A stretch of 64,000 bases of DNA from Saccharothrix sp. GTDB lineage: Bacteria; Actinomycetota; Actinomycetes; Mycobacteriales; Pseudonocardiaceae. The stretch spans positions 34,099 to 98,098 of the forward strand of contig NZ_JAPSLK010000030.1 of the NCBI RefSeq assembly GCF_031180885.1. The letters run 5' to 3'. Positions 10,727 through 20,752 of the stretch are shown one piece after another (the first letter of the stretch is position 1; each line of letters starts with the position of its first letter). Under the pieces are notes generated by a model. That model was not told the DNA's origin and ran no database searches. It saw only the letters and a program-made list of their open reading frames with translations. Made by a program: the position numbers and the translations under genes.

Positions 10727-11361
10727 ACCACGGGTTCCTTGATCGTGCGGTACAGGTACGCGCGTTCGGCGAGCGTCCACGCGGTCGTGGTGAGCAGGTA
10801 GACCCCGGCCGCCAGCGGCAGCACGGCCGCGATGAAGACCGTGCCGAGCGGCAACAGCCGCAGCACCTGCGCGAACGGCGGCTGCGGACCACCGCTGCGC
10901 GCCGCGACCGCCGCCTGCCGGCGCGAAGTGGCGAACGCGATCGCCGTCAGCGCCGCGAACAGGCCGAGGAACACCGCGTTGTGGCCGAACGCGCCGAACC
11001 AGTGCGTGCCCAGCGGGGTGCCGAACAGGGTGCCGTCCAGCAGCGGGTTCGGGGTGGTGACCAGCCGGTACATGACCATGAAGAACGGCAGCTGCACCAG
11101 CGCGGGCAGGCACCCGGCGAACAGCGAGGTGCCGTTGTCCTTGTAGAGCTTCAAGGTCTTCTCTTGGAGCTTCACCGGGTCCTTGCCGTACTTGGCCTGG
11201 ACCTCCCGCATCTGCGGGGCGAGCGCGGCCCGCGCCTTCTCACCGCGCACGGCGGCGCGGCTGAGCGGGTGCATGAGCAGTCGGACGGCGGCGGTGAACA
11301 GGACGATGGCGAGAGCGGGCGTGGCGATGCCCGCCAGGGCAGAGCCCAAGGCGTGGAACAA
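10708..11361 (-). CDS. yidC: YidC/Oxa1/Alb3 membrane protein insertase, accessory paralogue
   Basis: 217 residues from a TTG at 11361 preceded by GGAGAGAAG. The YidC core is visible: a first membrane segment, LFTAAVRLLMHPLS, the cytosolic hairpin (ALAPQMREVQAKYGKD), QLPFFMVMYRL and two C-terminal membrane segments. It lacks the large periplasmic domain and the long C-tail of the yidC near the origin, and is much shorter than that gene, so it is probably a second, specialised insertase. The downstream-facing partner is a small DUF6412-like membrane protein just upstream on the same strand. Confidence 0.88.
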   Translation of the reverse strand: MFHALGSALAGIATPALAIVLFTAAVRLLMHPLSRAAVRGEKARAALAPQMREVQAKYGKDPVKLQEKTLKLYKDNGTSLFAGCLPALVQLPFFMVMYRLVTTPNPLLDGTLFGTPLGTHWFGAFGHNAVFLGLFAALTAIAFATSRRQAAVAARSGGPQPPFAQVLRLLPLGTVFIAAVLPLAAGVYLLTTTAWTLAERAYLYRTIKEPVVHAQRR

Positions 11362-11405
11362 CTTCTCTCCGTCTGGGTGCGAGCTGGGAAGGGGGACGTC
11401 GGCAG

Positions 11406-11666
11406 TTAGAAGCCGAGTCCCGGTGCTCGCGGACGGGGGCGACCGGCGGCGTCGGGGTCGCGCAGGCGCAGGAATGCCGTGCGCAAAGCCTTGTCGCGCA
11501 AGGAAAGCGACCGGACCCAGGCGGGCGCGGCCTGGACGTCGGGTGCGGCGGTGAGCAGCAGCACCACGACCGCGACCGCGGCGAGGGCGGCCACCAGTTC
11601 GGTGGGCGAGTGCAGGAGGGTGAGCGCGAACAGACCCGCCAGCAGCAGGTGCAGCCTGGTCATCAC
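11406..11666 (-). CDS. Small membrane protein (DUF6412-like)
   Basis: 86 residues from GTG at 11666 (ATG at 11663 also possible) behind GGAGAGGAGG. Two hydrophobic segments (LHLLLAGLFALTLLH and ALAAVAVVVLLLTAA) are followed by a basic tail. The position directly before a short yidC matches small DUF6412-type genes that accompany yidC paralogues in actinobacteria; assignment is by context and topology. Function unknown. Confidence 0.6.
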   Translation of the reverse strand: MMTRLHLLLAGLFALTLLHSPTELVAALAAVAVVVLLLTAAPDVQAAPAWVRSLSLRDKALRTAFLRLRDPDAAGRPRPRAPGLGF

Positions 11667-11676
11667 GCCTCCTCTC

Positions 11677-12297
11677 CTATCCCGGACCCACTGTACCCAC
11701 GAGAGCGGGCCGGGCGGGGTGGTCGTAGCGCACCGTCACATCCGCTCCGGGTTCGTAGTCCTCGTAGGCGGGGAGGGTCCAGCGCTCCTCTTCGGGTGTC
11801 TGGCGTTCCAGGGCGGCCTTGGACAGCCACAGGTGGACGGTCAGTTCGGCGGGCAGCCACTTGTCCAGCAGGAGGGTGCCGTCGAGGAGCAGCACCCCGC
11901 CGGGCGGGAGGGTGACGTAGTCGGCGCGGCTGGCGCGGTCGCGGTCGGCGTCCCACAGCGAGGGCAGGACCCGGCCGGTGCCGCCGGGGTCGAGCGGGTC
12001 GAGGACCTCGCGGAGCAGGCCGCCGACGTCCAGCCAGTTCGTGCGGAACGACTCGGGGTCGGTGCGGCCGTGCTCCAGGCGGACGGACGCGGGGCGCAGG
12101 AAGTCCCCGGCGGACACCCGCAGCGTCGGCCGGCCCTTGGCGCGGAGCGGGTCGACCAGGGCGTCGGCCAGCGCGCCGGGCCGGGTCGGGGGCGCGCCGT
12201 CGACCAGCACCCGGGTCCAGGTGTCCTTGGGGAACGCGTCGACGCGCTCGACCAGTTCGGCGACGAGGGTGTCCGGGGTCAGGGGCTGGATCCTCAC
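11677..12297 (-). CDS. Uridine kinase-like P-loop protein with degenerate Walker A
   Basis: 206 residues from GTG at 12297, overlapping the DUF402 stop as GTGA. Layout resembles actinobacterial uridine kinase-like proteins (VLVDG near the N-terminus, LLLDGTLLL, a C-terminal YEDYEPG). Where the Walker A loop GxxxxGK(S/T) should stand the sequence reads GAPPTRPGAL, with no lysine, so normal phosphoryl transfer is doubtful. It is coupled to the DUF402 gene. It could be a non-catalytic or altered nucleotide-binding protein. Confidence 0.7.
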   Translation of the reverse strand: MRIQPLTPDTLVAELVERVDAFPKDTWTRVLVDGAPPTRPGALADALVDPLRAKGRPTLRVSAGDFLRPASVRLEHGRTDPESFRTNWLDVGGLLREVLDPLDPGGTGRVLPSLWDADRDRASRADYVTLPPGGVLLLDGTLLLDKWLPAELTVHLWLSKAALERQTPEEERWTLPAYEDYEPGADVTVRYDHPARPALVGTVGPG

Positions 12298-12893
12298 GGC
12301 AGCGGGTAGTCCTCCCAGCCGTCGGGCAGCACCGGGACGGGCCAGTCCGGGTCGGGGGTGAAGTCGGCCCAGCGGGTGTCCCACCAGGTGGCGCCGGCGT
12401 CGAGCATGGCGACGATCTCCTTGCCGGTGCGGCGGATGTCGTCGGCCTGCGCGGGGTCGTACTTGCCCTCGGCGACCTGCTCCTCGAACTCGTCGCGGTC
12501 GCGTTCCTCCCAGCGGCCGTCGGCGTCGAGCCAGTAGTCGAGGGCGTGGTCGAGCGTGTCGAAGCCGAGCGGGGTGCGCCGGAACGGGTCCTGGAGGTTG
12601 AGGTACCAGCCCTGGAACCGCCGGTCCTCGCCGCTCCAGAACAGTTCGACGGAGTAGGCGTCGCCGGGCCGGTGCAGTTGGAGCTTGCCGTGGCCGCGCC
12701 AGTGCGTGTTCCCCTTGGCCCGCCAGGGGTGGCCGTAGTGGTGGTCGGGATAGCCGAACACGGTCCCGGGCACGATGAACACGGCGAGCAGGTCCGGCCC
12801 GTCCTGCACCACCCGCGTCGGCATGACCGACCACGGCTTCCCGTGCAGCACTTCCCGACGCAACACCACGTCCCCCGGCGCGAAGAACCCCAT
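12294..12893 (-). CDS. DUF402 (FomD-like) protein
   Basis: 199 residues, ATG start at 12893. The fold signature of DUF402 is present: GDVVLRREVLHGKPW, YPDHHYGHPWRAKG, WSGEDRRFQGWYLNLQDPFRRT and the acidic ALDYWLDADGRW segment whose aspartates bind metal in FomD-type nucleotidyl hydrolases. It probably hydrolyses a nucleotide-linked substrate, which is not identifiable. It is followed by the kinase-like gene with a 4-bp overlap. Confidence 0.78.
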   Translation of the reverse strand: MGFFAPGDVVLRREVLHGKPWSVMPTRVVQDGPDLLAVFIVPGTVFGYPDHHYGHPWRAKGNTHWRGHGKLQLHRPGDAYSVELFWSGEDRRFQGWYLNLQDPFRRTPLGFDTLDHALDYWLDADGRWEERDRDEFEEQVAEGKYDPAQADDIRRTGKEIVAMLDAGATWWDTRWADFTPDPDWPVPVLPDGWEDYPLP

Positions 12894-12903
12894 GCGGACC
12901 AGG

Positions 12904-14313
12904 TTAGGCGAGGGCGCGGCGCAGGCGGGTGCGAGCCAGGTCGCGTCGTGGGTCCGTGGCCGGCAGCACCTGCGTTAGGCGTTCGAGGACTTCGATGTCG
13001 TCGGTGCTGCCGGCGAAGGTCCAGAGGAGTTCCGGGTCGTCGGTGGCCAGGACTGCTCGGCGGACGGCGGCCGACAGGTCTTCGCGTTCGTCGGACACGA
13101 CCGGGGCGTCGGAGCGGGGGAGGAGGTCGCCGCGGTAGGTCGTGACCGCCTTCGCGATGTCGCCGGCGCGGACCGCCTTGCGGACGGTCAGGAAGTCCGC
13201 CTTCACGTCGGCCGCCAGGCGGTACGGCCGGGTTTGCAGGACGTCGGCGAGTTGGGCGCGCAGGCGGTGGAGTTCGGCGCGGATGGTGGTGGGGTTGCCG
13301 CGTTCGCCGTAGAGGTGGAGGGCGAGTTGTTCCGCGGTGCGGCCTCGGGGGTGCAGGGCCAGGGCGGTGAGGAGTTCGGCGTGTCTCAGGGACAGGACCA
13401 GGGGGCGGCCGTCCAGTGAGCCGGTGAGGCCGCCGAGGAAGTGCAGGGACAGGGTGGGGCGGCGGGTCGTTCGTCGGGGGACGCGGAGCAGGTAGCCCTC
13501 GTCCAGGGGTTCCAGGTGGGCCTCGCGGCCGTCGGGCAGGTGGACGGGGGTGCTCAGGTCCACGCGTGAGCCGATCAGGCCCTGGGGTTCGGCGGCCAGG
13601 ACGCGGCCGGTGGGGCTGAGCAGGGCGCCGGGTTCGCCGCGCAACGCGATGAGGTGGCGCATGTTGGCCGCGCGGAGGTGTTCCTCACGGGCCGCCAACT
13701 CGATCTGGAGTTGGGTCTCGACCAGGCGCGCGGCGGTCCGGACCAGGGCGCCGGTCACCGGGTGCCGGCTGGTCACCGGGCCGCTGAGGTCGACCACGCC
13801 GAGAGTCGCGCCGGTGTCGGGGTCGCGCACGGGGCTCGCCGCGCAGGTCCAGCCGTGGTAGGTGCGGACCAGGTGCTCGGCGGAGTGCACGGTCACCGGG
13901 CTGCCCACGGCCAGCGCGGTGCCCATGGCGTTGGTGCCGATGGCGTCCTCGCTCCACCGGGAGCCCTCGGTGAGGCGGGCGCGTTCGGCGAGCCGGTGGA
14001 CGTCCCGGGCGCCCTCGCACCACAGGATGTGGCCGTCGGCATCGGTGATGATCATGACGTGCTGGGCGTCGTCCGCGATGGTCACCAGGGTTTCCCGCAG
14101 CATCGGCAGCATCGGGGCCAGCGGGTGGGCGTCGCGCAGGTCCGCCACCTCGTCGGGGGCCAGCACCACGGGCGCCTCGTGGCGGTCCGGGTCCACCCGG
14201 GCGGCCAGCGAGCGCCGCCACGACTCGATGATCACCGGCCGCGCGCCTCGCGCCGCCGACCCGCTGAGGACAGCCGTGTGGAGAGCGGCCAGCCGGCGCG
14301 GGTCGGGGTGCAT
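12904..14313 (-). CDS. GAF-domain regulator with winged-helix/BTAD-like C-terminus, divergent from aldehyde dehydrogenase
   Basis: 469 residues from ATG at 14313 (AGGAGG, 8-bp spacing). The first ~300 residues match the sensor half of AcoR/XylR-type activators (IIESWRRS, SEDAIGTNAMGTALA, HGWTCAASPVRDP in the GAF domain). The sigma-54 AAA+ domain is absent; instead the C-terminus has an OmpR/SARP-like winged helix (SLRHAELLTALALHPRGRTAEQLA) and a BTAD-like helical end. It is divergent from, and 150 bp from, an aldehyde dehydrogenase, so it probably senses an alcohol or aldehyde and controls that gene. Confidence 0.82.
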   Translation of the reverse strand: MHPDPRRLAALHTAVLSGSAARGARPVIIESWRRSLAARVDPDRHEAPVVLAPDEVADLRDAHPLAPMLPMLRETLVTIADDAQHVMIITDADGHILWCEGARDVHRLAERARLTEGSRWSEDAIGTNAMGTALAVGSPVTVHSAEHLVRTYHGWTCAASPVRDPDTGATLGVVDLSGPVTSRHPVTGALVRTAARLVETQLQIELAAREEHLRAANMRHLIALRGEPGALLSPTGRVLAAEPQGLIGSRVDLSTPVHLPDGREAHLEPLDEGYLLRVPRRTTRRPTLSLHFLGGLTGSLDGRPLVLSLRHAELLTALALHPRGRTAEQLALHLYGERGNPTTIRAELHRLRAQLADVLQTRPYRLAADVKADFLTVRKAVRAGDIAKAVTTYRGDLLPRSDAPVVSDEREDLSAAVRRAVLATDDPELLWTFAGSTDDIEVLERLTQVLPATDPRRDLARTRLRRALA

Positions 14314-14463
14314 GGCGGGAACCTCCTGGCCACCCAGGATGACGCGCGGCGGCGCGGCGCGGCAAGCCGGCGGGTGGTCCGATCGGGTGCAACGTGACTG
14401 CAACGTTGCGCCGCCTACCTTTCGGCCGTTGATCGACGACGACGACGCGGGAGGCGAGTGGGG

Positions 14464-15987
<1,524 letters not shown>

Positions 15988-15995
15988 CCACGACG

Positions 15996-16028
15996 GCAGC
16001 ACGGCCCGGCGAAGCCGGGCCGTGCTGC
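15996..16028. terminator. Bidirectional hairpin terminator
   Basis: A perfect 15-bp GC stem (15996-16010 with 16014-16028) has a GAA loop 9 bp after the aldehyde dehydrogenase stop. Further CCGCC-GCA-GGCGG hairpins follow up to about 16080, ending in TGCTTTT. The region separates two convergent genes and should stop transcription from both sides. Confidence 0.8.
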
Positions 16029-16167
16029 CCGCCGAAGCCGGGGCTTCCGCCGCAGGCGGGGGCGTTTCCGCCGCAGGCGGTGCTTTTGGTGGCTCTTGCC
16101 GGGGTGGCTTGGCGGGGGTGGTGGATGGGGATGCCCAACGCGAGCAACCCCCACCCCACCCCTCCAA

Positions 16168-17781
16168 CTACTTCCAGGGCACCTGCGGCGACGGGTAGAA
16201 GTTGATCCCCAGCACGTGCCAGCGGTCGGCCTGCGCAGCCAACCGAACCTTGAAGTCGTCCCAGCTGTGCGTCGACCACGGCGACCAGCCCAACTCGGCG
16301 ATGGCGGGCAGCCGCGGGAACGCCATGTACTCCAGATCCGCCGACTTGGTCAACGTCTCCGTCCACAGTGGAGCTTCGACACCCTTCACCGCCTCCGCGG
16401 GCAGGTCCTGGACGTACGCCCCCGGGTTCCAGTCGTACGCGTCCTCGACGTCGGTGTAACCCGCCCACTTCAGCCCCAACGGCGTGTGCTCGTCGTACTT
16501 CATGTCCAGGTACGCCTTGGTGGCCGGGGACAGCACGATCTCGTTGCCGCGCTTGGCCGCCTCGACCATGTCGGCCGCGACCGTCTTGGTCCCCCAGAAC
16601 TGCGGGACGGCCGACGCGGGCGGGTTCGCCTTGACGAACTCGTGCCAGCCGGAGGCCTGCTTGCCGTACTTGGTCACCATCGGCAGGACCTTGTTCATGA
16701 ACGCGATGAAGTCCGGGTCCGTGGTGGCGTGGGCCTCGTCGCCGCCGATGTGGATGTACTTGCCGGGGGTCAGCGCGGCGACCTCGCGCAGCACGTCGTC
16801 GACGAACTTGTAGGTGATGTCCTTGTCGATGCACAACGACGAGAAGCCGACCTCGATGCCGGTGTACAGCGGCGGTGCGACGCCGTCGCAGTTCAGTTCC
16901 GCGTACGACGCCAGCGCGGCGTTGGTGTGGCCCGGCATGTCGATCTCCGGGATCACCTCGATGTGCCGGGCCGCCGCGTACGCGACCAGGTCCTTGTACT
17001 GCTCCTGCGTGTAGTAGCCGCCCGGTCCGCCGCCGACCTCGGTGCTGCCGCCGTAGGTCGCCAGGCGGGGCCAGCTCTTGATCTCCAGCCGCCAACCCTG
17101 GTCGTCGGCCAGGTGCAGGTGCAGCTTGTTCACCTTGTACAGCGCGATCTGGTCGATGTACCGCTTGACCTCGTCGACGGAGAAGAAGTGCCGTGCCACG
17201 TCGAGCATCGCGCCGCGGTGGGCGTATCGCGGGTAGTCCAGGATGCTGCCACCGGGCGCGGTCCACGGGCCGCGCTGCTTGGACTTCGCCTCGACCTTCG
17301 CGGGCAGGATCTGGCGGAACGTCTGGACGCCCGCGAACAGCCCGGCGGCGGTCTTCGCCCGGATCACCACGCCGCGGCGGGTCACGTCGAGCTGGTAGCC
17401 CTCGTCGCCCACGCGCGGGTCGGCGCCGGTGAGCAGCAGGCTGACGCCCTTGCCGGACGCGCCGGGCACGACCGGCAGCCGGTACCCGGTGGACGGCCGC
17501 AGCACGTCCGCCAAGAACTCGCCGACCTGTTCGGCCGCGCGCGAACCGGGGTGGGTGTAGATGCGCGTGTCGGGGGTCAGGTGGTAGGTCGTCCCCGGTC
17601 TCGGCGTGACCCGGACCGGGGCGGGAACGATGTGCTGCAACGGTTTCTCCGGGACTGCGGCGTGTGCGGGGTCCGCCTGGGCCGCGGTCGGGCCGGCGTG
17701 GGCCGGGAGCGCCGGGGCCGCGGCGCCGACCGCGAGCAGCAGGGTGGCCAGGGCTCTTGCGGTTCTTCCGAGTCGGGGCAC
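16168..17781 (-). CDS. Secreted beta-N-acetylhexosaminidase (GH20)
   Basis: 537 residues from GTG at 17781 behind AGGAGG (7-bp spacing); the frame is open further upstream but homology and a Sec signal (RALATLLLAVGAAAPALPAHA) begin here. It has a GH20b alpha/beta domain, then the GH20 barrel with HLADDQGWR, the catalytic Asp348-Glu349 pair in HIGGDEAH and WSPWS at the end. It should release terminal GlcNAc from chitin oligosaccharides or wall glycans outside the cell. A DasR-like operator lies about 75 bp upstream. Confidence 0.93.
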   Translation of the reverse strand: MPRLGRTARALATLLLAVGAAAPALPAHAGPTAAQADPAHAAVPEKPLQHIVPAPVRVTPRPGTTYHLTPDTRIYTHPGSRAAEQVGEFLADVLRPSTGYRLPVVPGASGKGVSLLLTGADPRVGDEGYQLDVTRRGVVIRAKTAAGLFAGVQTFRQILPAKVEAKSKQRGPWTAPGGSILDYPRYAHRGAMLDVARHFFSVDEVKRYIDQIALYKVNKLHLHLADDQGWRLEIKSWPRLATYGGSTEVGGGPGGYYTQEQYKDLVAYAAARHIEVIPEIDMPGHTNAALASYAELNCDGVAPPLYTGIEVGFSSLCIDKDITYKFVDDVLREVAALTPGKYIHIGGDEAHATTDPDFIAFMNKVLPMVTKYGKQASGWHEFVKANPPASAVPQFWGTKTVAADMVEAAKRGNEIVLSPATKAYLDMKYDEHTPLGLKWAGYTDVEDAYDWNPGAYVQDLPAEAVKGVEAPLWTETLTKSADLEYMAFPRLPAIAELGWSPWSTHSWDDFKVRLAAQADRWHVLGINFYPSPQVPWK

Positions 17782-17855
17782 GAGACGTCCTCCTGGTCGG
17801 CGTGGATCACCCGAGGCGGCGGCCCGATCACCGTTACAGCCGGACCAGGTGGTGT

Positions 17856-17871
17856 CAAGGTCTGGACCAAT
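17856..17871. promoter_or_regulatory. DasR-like dre operator candidate upstream of hexosaminidase
   Basis: AAGGTCTGGACCAA holds the core GGTCT-GGACC, close to the dre consensus AGTGGTCTAGACCACT (11 of 16 positions over 17856-17871). It sits ~75 bp before a GlcNAc-releasing enzyme, the typical target of the GntR-family regulator DasR. DasR itself is not in the window. Confidence 0.5.
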
Positions 17872-19352
17872 TACCGCAGCTTCGGGCGGCCCAGGTCCGC
17901 CCAGACGGCGGGGAACCGTTCCTCCACCCGCCGCGCCCGCGCGGTCTCCCGGCCGTGCAGCACGCCGAAGGTGAACCCGTTCTCGCCGTCGAGGTGGGCC
18001 TGCGCGCCCAGTTCCCGCAGCACCGGCCGCGCGACGACGCTGTCCTGGTGCTCGCCGAGCAGCGTCTGGAGCTGCTTGAGCCGCTTGCGGTACTTCTTGG
18101 CGGACTTGCCGAACACCGGCTCGACGGTCTCCACCGCGTACCGCAGCCGCTTGGCGGCCTTGCGGGCCTCGTGCAGGGACGTGTCGTCGTGGGCGTTGTC
18201 CGCGGCCTTCTTCAACCGGCGGTACGTCTTGTCGACGAACCGCGGCAGCACCTTCTTCGCCTTGCCGGACGCCAGCGGCGTCAGCGGCGGGTCGGCGATC
18301 AGGGCGTCCACCGCGTCGAGCAGGTCGAAGTAGCGGCGGCTGTCCAGCGCGGTCACCGCGGCCTGGTGCGCCTGCTCCTCGCGCGGCGCGAAGTAGCGGG
18401 TGAGCTGCGCGGGGACGGCGCCGAGCACGAGTTCGCCGGGCAGGTCGGCGACGTGCGCCTCGAACGCGGCGCGCAGGACCTCGGCGTCGCGGGCCTCGCC
18501 GAGCACCCCGGCGATCCACTTCAGCTCGTCGGTCAGCGCCCGGGTCTCGTCGCGCTCGACGACCTGGCCGAACGCCTGGAGCGCGCTGCGCATCCGGCGG
18601 GTGGCGACCCGCATCTGGTGGACGGCGTCCTCCTCGCGGCGGCGGACCTTGGGGTCGTGCGCCTTGAGCGAGTCCGCCTGCTCGCGCAGGTAGGCGAGGA
18701 CGACCCCGCCGGCGGTGTTGTCGGTCCGCGGCGGCGGCGTCGGCCCGATGCGGTCGGCCAGGAGCTTCGCGAGCTTGGCGGACGAGGTCGACCGGTGGAT
18801 GCCGACGCCGTTGAGGCGCTGCTCGACCCGGTCGAGCAGGTCGGTGTCGCCGCCGTCGCCGAGCTCGACCTCGATCTCGCGCCAGGAGTCGACGTTCGAG
18901 TCGTCGGTGACGTCCTGCGCGGACACCAGGTCCTCGACGACCTCGGCCAGCAGGCCGCCCTTGTCGTCGACGAGCTGCCAGCGTCGGCGGTTGGTCCGGA
19001 TGCGGGCGACGGGCGACAACGCGTCACCGCGGGCGTGGACCTGGACCAGCGAGCCCAGTTCCCGCGGCGGGTGCTTGGCCGCGCGCCCCGGTGGCAGCCG
19101 CACCTCCTCGCGGGTGTCGCCGTCGACCGGGAGCTTGAGGTGCCAGCCCGCGTCGTCGCCCCCGGTGCGGCGGCGCAGCGTCAGGCCGGCGCGGGCCAGG
19201 CGGAGGTCGGCGGTGTCGTAGTAGACGGCTTCCAGTTGCTGCTGCTCCGGGCCGGACACCGCGGCGACACCAGGCAGGTCGGCCAGATCCGGGAGGTCGG
19301 CGCCCGTGGGCGCATCGAACTTTCGTTCGGTCTCGCGCACTGATGTCGACAT
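17871..19352 (-). CDS. CYTH-CHAD domain protein
   Basis: 493 residues from ATG at 19352. The N-terminal CYTH domain starts with the ETERKF charged motif and runs to ~residue 200 with alternating acidic/basic strands. The C-terminal CHAD domain (~220-490) has conserved histidine and basic helices (AVHQMRVATRRMRSALQAF, LHEARKAAKRLRYAVE). CYTH enzymes act on triphosphates and CHAD domains bind polyphosphate, so polyphosphate binding or triphosphatase activity is expected. It is a stand-alone gene. Confidence 0.9.
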   Translation of the reverse strand: MSTSVRETERKFDAPTGADLPDLADLPGVAAVSGPEQQQLEAVYYDTADLRLARAGLTLRRRTGGDDAGWHLKLPVDGDTREEVRLPPGRAAKHPPRELGSLVQVHARGDALSPVARIRTNRRRWQLVDDKGGLLAEVVEDLVSAQDVTDDSNVDSWREIEVELGDGGDTDLLDRVEQRLNGVGIHRSTSSAKLAKLLADRIGPTPPPRTDNTAGGVVLAYLREQADSLKAHDPKVRRREEDAVHQMRVATRRMRSALQAFGQVVERDETRALTDELKWIAGVLGEARDAEVLRAAFEAHVADLPGELVLGAVPAQLTRYFAPREEQAHQAAVTALDSRRYFDLLDAVDALIADPPLTPLASGKAKKVLPRFVDKTYRRLKKAADNAHDDTSLHEARKAAKRLRYAVETVEPVFGKSAKKYRKRLKQLQTLLGEHQDSVVARPVLRELGAQAHLDGENGFTFGVLHGRETARARRVEERFPAVWADLGRPKLR

Positions 19353-19470
19353 GTTCTAGACATACACCGTTGGGGACTCATTTACCCGAATGTCGCTGTG
19401 CGTAGTCGACCGTTGACCCTGATGGGCGGTTGTTGCCGTTTGTCTGTGTGGTTTTTCGGCTGCGGGCCTG

Positions 19471-20301
19471 GTGAGACGGGGTTCGTGGGGTTGGCTGGAT
19501 CGCGTGGCGCCCACCGAGAAAGAGCGACTCGACCAGGTCGAGCCGACCGTCGCCGACCTGATCACGACGACCCAGGTGCTGACCGCCGAACTGGGCCGGG
19601 TCAGCGCGCGGCTGCTCGTGCTGGAGCGCCGCCTGTCCGGCGCCGGTTCGGGACCGGACGAGGACCTCGACGCCGTGGACGGCGAGGTGGCCGACATCGT
19701 GGCCGCGCTGCGGGCGGCGTGGGAAGCCGAGCAGGAGGTGTTGGCCGACTCGGTCCGCGTGGAGCTGCGGCAGGAAGTCGCCGAGTACGAGGCGTTGAAG
19801 GAACGCCGGGACGCGGGCGGGGCGCGCCTGGCGTCGGGCCGGATGCCGAGGTTCGAGCGGGACGCGCTGGAGCACGAGGTGCACCAGCTCGACTGGCAGA
19901 TCGGGGCGCGCGAAGCCGGTGCGCTGGATGCGGCGACCCGGTTGGCGGCGGACAGCGCGGCGGCCGAGGAGGCGTGGCGGCAGGAGGCGATCGTCGCCGG
20001 CGAGAAGGCGCGCGAGGAGATCTGGGACGCGGCGGCGCGGCGGCTGGAACGCGCGCTGGCGCAGGACTTGCGGATGCCGGTGTGGTTCCGGGTGGGGCTC
20101 GGGGAGATCACCAGCCCGGACCCGTCGCCGTGGCTGCGGGCGGCCACCGGGTTGATCGCGTACCGGTTGGAGTACGGGGTGCGGACGGCCGTGGACCCGT
20201 TGGGGGACCCGCCTTCGGCCGCTTCGGGGTCGGCGGCTTGGGTTCGGCGGACCGAGGCTTACACGGATCTGGTGGACCAGCTGCAGTCCCTGCGCCCCTG
20301 A
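19471..20301 (+). CDS. Coiled-coil hypothetical protein
   Basis: 276 residues from GTG at 19471; a GTG at 19504 in frame is an equally possible start. The middle is a long amphipathic coiled coil rich in Glu/Arg/Ala (EVLADSVRVELRQEVAEYEALKERR and neighbouring helices), and the C-terminal ~70 residues look globular (LRMPVWFRVGLGEITS). No signal, membrane segment or catalytic motif is seen. Role unknown. Confidence 0.65.
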   Translation: MRRGSWGWLDRVAPTEKERLDQVEPTVADLITTTQVLTAELGRVSARLLVLERRLSGAGSGPDEDLDAVDGEVADIVAALRAAWEAEQEVLADSVRVELRQEVAEYEALKERRDAGGARLASGRMPRFERDALEHEVHQLDWQIGAREAGALDAATRLAADSAAAEEAWRQEAIVAGEKAREEIWDAAARRLERALAQDLRMPVWFRVGLGEITSPDPSPWLRAATGLIAYRLEYGVRTAVDPLGDPPSAASGSAAWVRRTEAYTDLVDQLQSLRP

Positions 20302-20320
20302 GGCGAGGTAGCGTGCCCGG

Positions 20321-20752
20321 GTGCTGCTGGCGGGCGACGACCACGACATCGTGACGGACTACCGGATGTTCGGCCTGGTGGACGGATCGGCGCGTGATCT
20401 GCCCGGGCCGCCGGGGAAAGCCGGGCTGAGCGTGGGTGAGACGGCTGTGTTCCTCGGGACCGAGGACGACGTCATCCGGGCGCGACTGCGGGTCGAGTTC
20501 TGGGACGAGCCTGCGCCGTTCGACGGCCGAGAATGGCCTCGGGTGGAGGACGTGACGCTGTCCCTGCCGAGCGGGCGGTTGGTGATCGACCAGAACACCG
20601 CGGGCGGGGCGGTCCTTGAGGTGCCTGGTGGTCCTGGGCGTTATCGCGTGCGGTTGGCGTGGCGGGAGTTGCCGTTCGACGAGGTCGGCGAGGGCGAGCC
20701 GGAAGCGTTGGGGCTGGCCCAGCTCTGGCCGGCTACTTCGGGCACTGGGTGA
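20321..20752 (+). CDS. Hypothetical beta-rich protein
   Basis: 143 residues from GTG at 20321. A TAGCGT -10-like hexamer at 20309-20314 ends 6 bp before the start codon, so the transcript is probably leaderless and separate from the preceding gene. Predicted strands alternate with loops (VTLSLPSGRLVIDQN, GRYRVRLAW); actinobacterial proteins of this size and pattern occur as unknown families. The 3' end overlaps the convergent HNH gene by 20 bp. Confidence 0.6.
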   Translation: MLLAGDDHDIVTDYRMFGLVDGSARDLPGPPGKAGLSVGETAVFLGTEDDVIRARLRVEFWDEPAPFDGREWPRVEDVTLSLPSGRLVIDQNTAGGAVLEVPGGPGRYRVRLAWRELPFDEVGEGEPEALGLAQLWPATSGTG

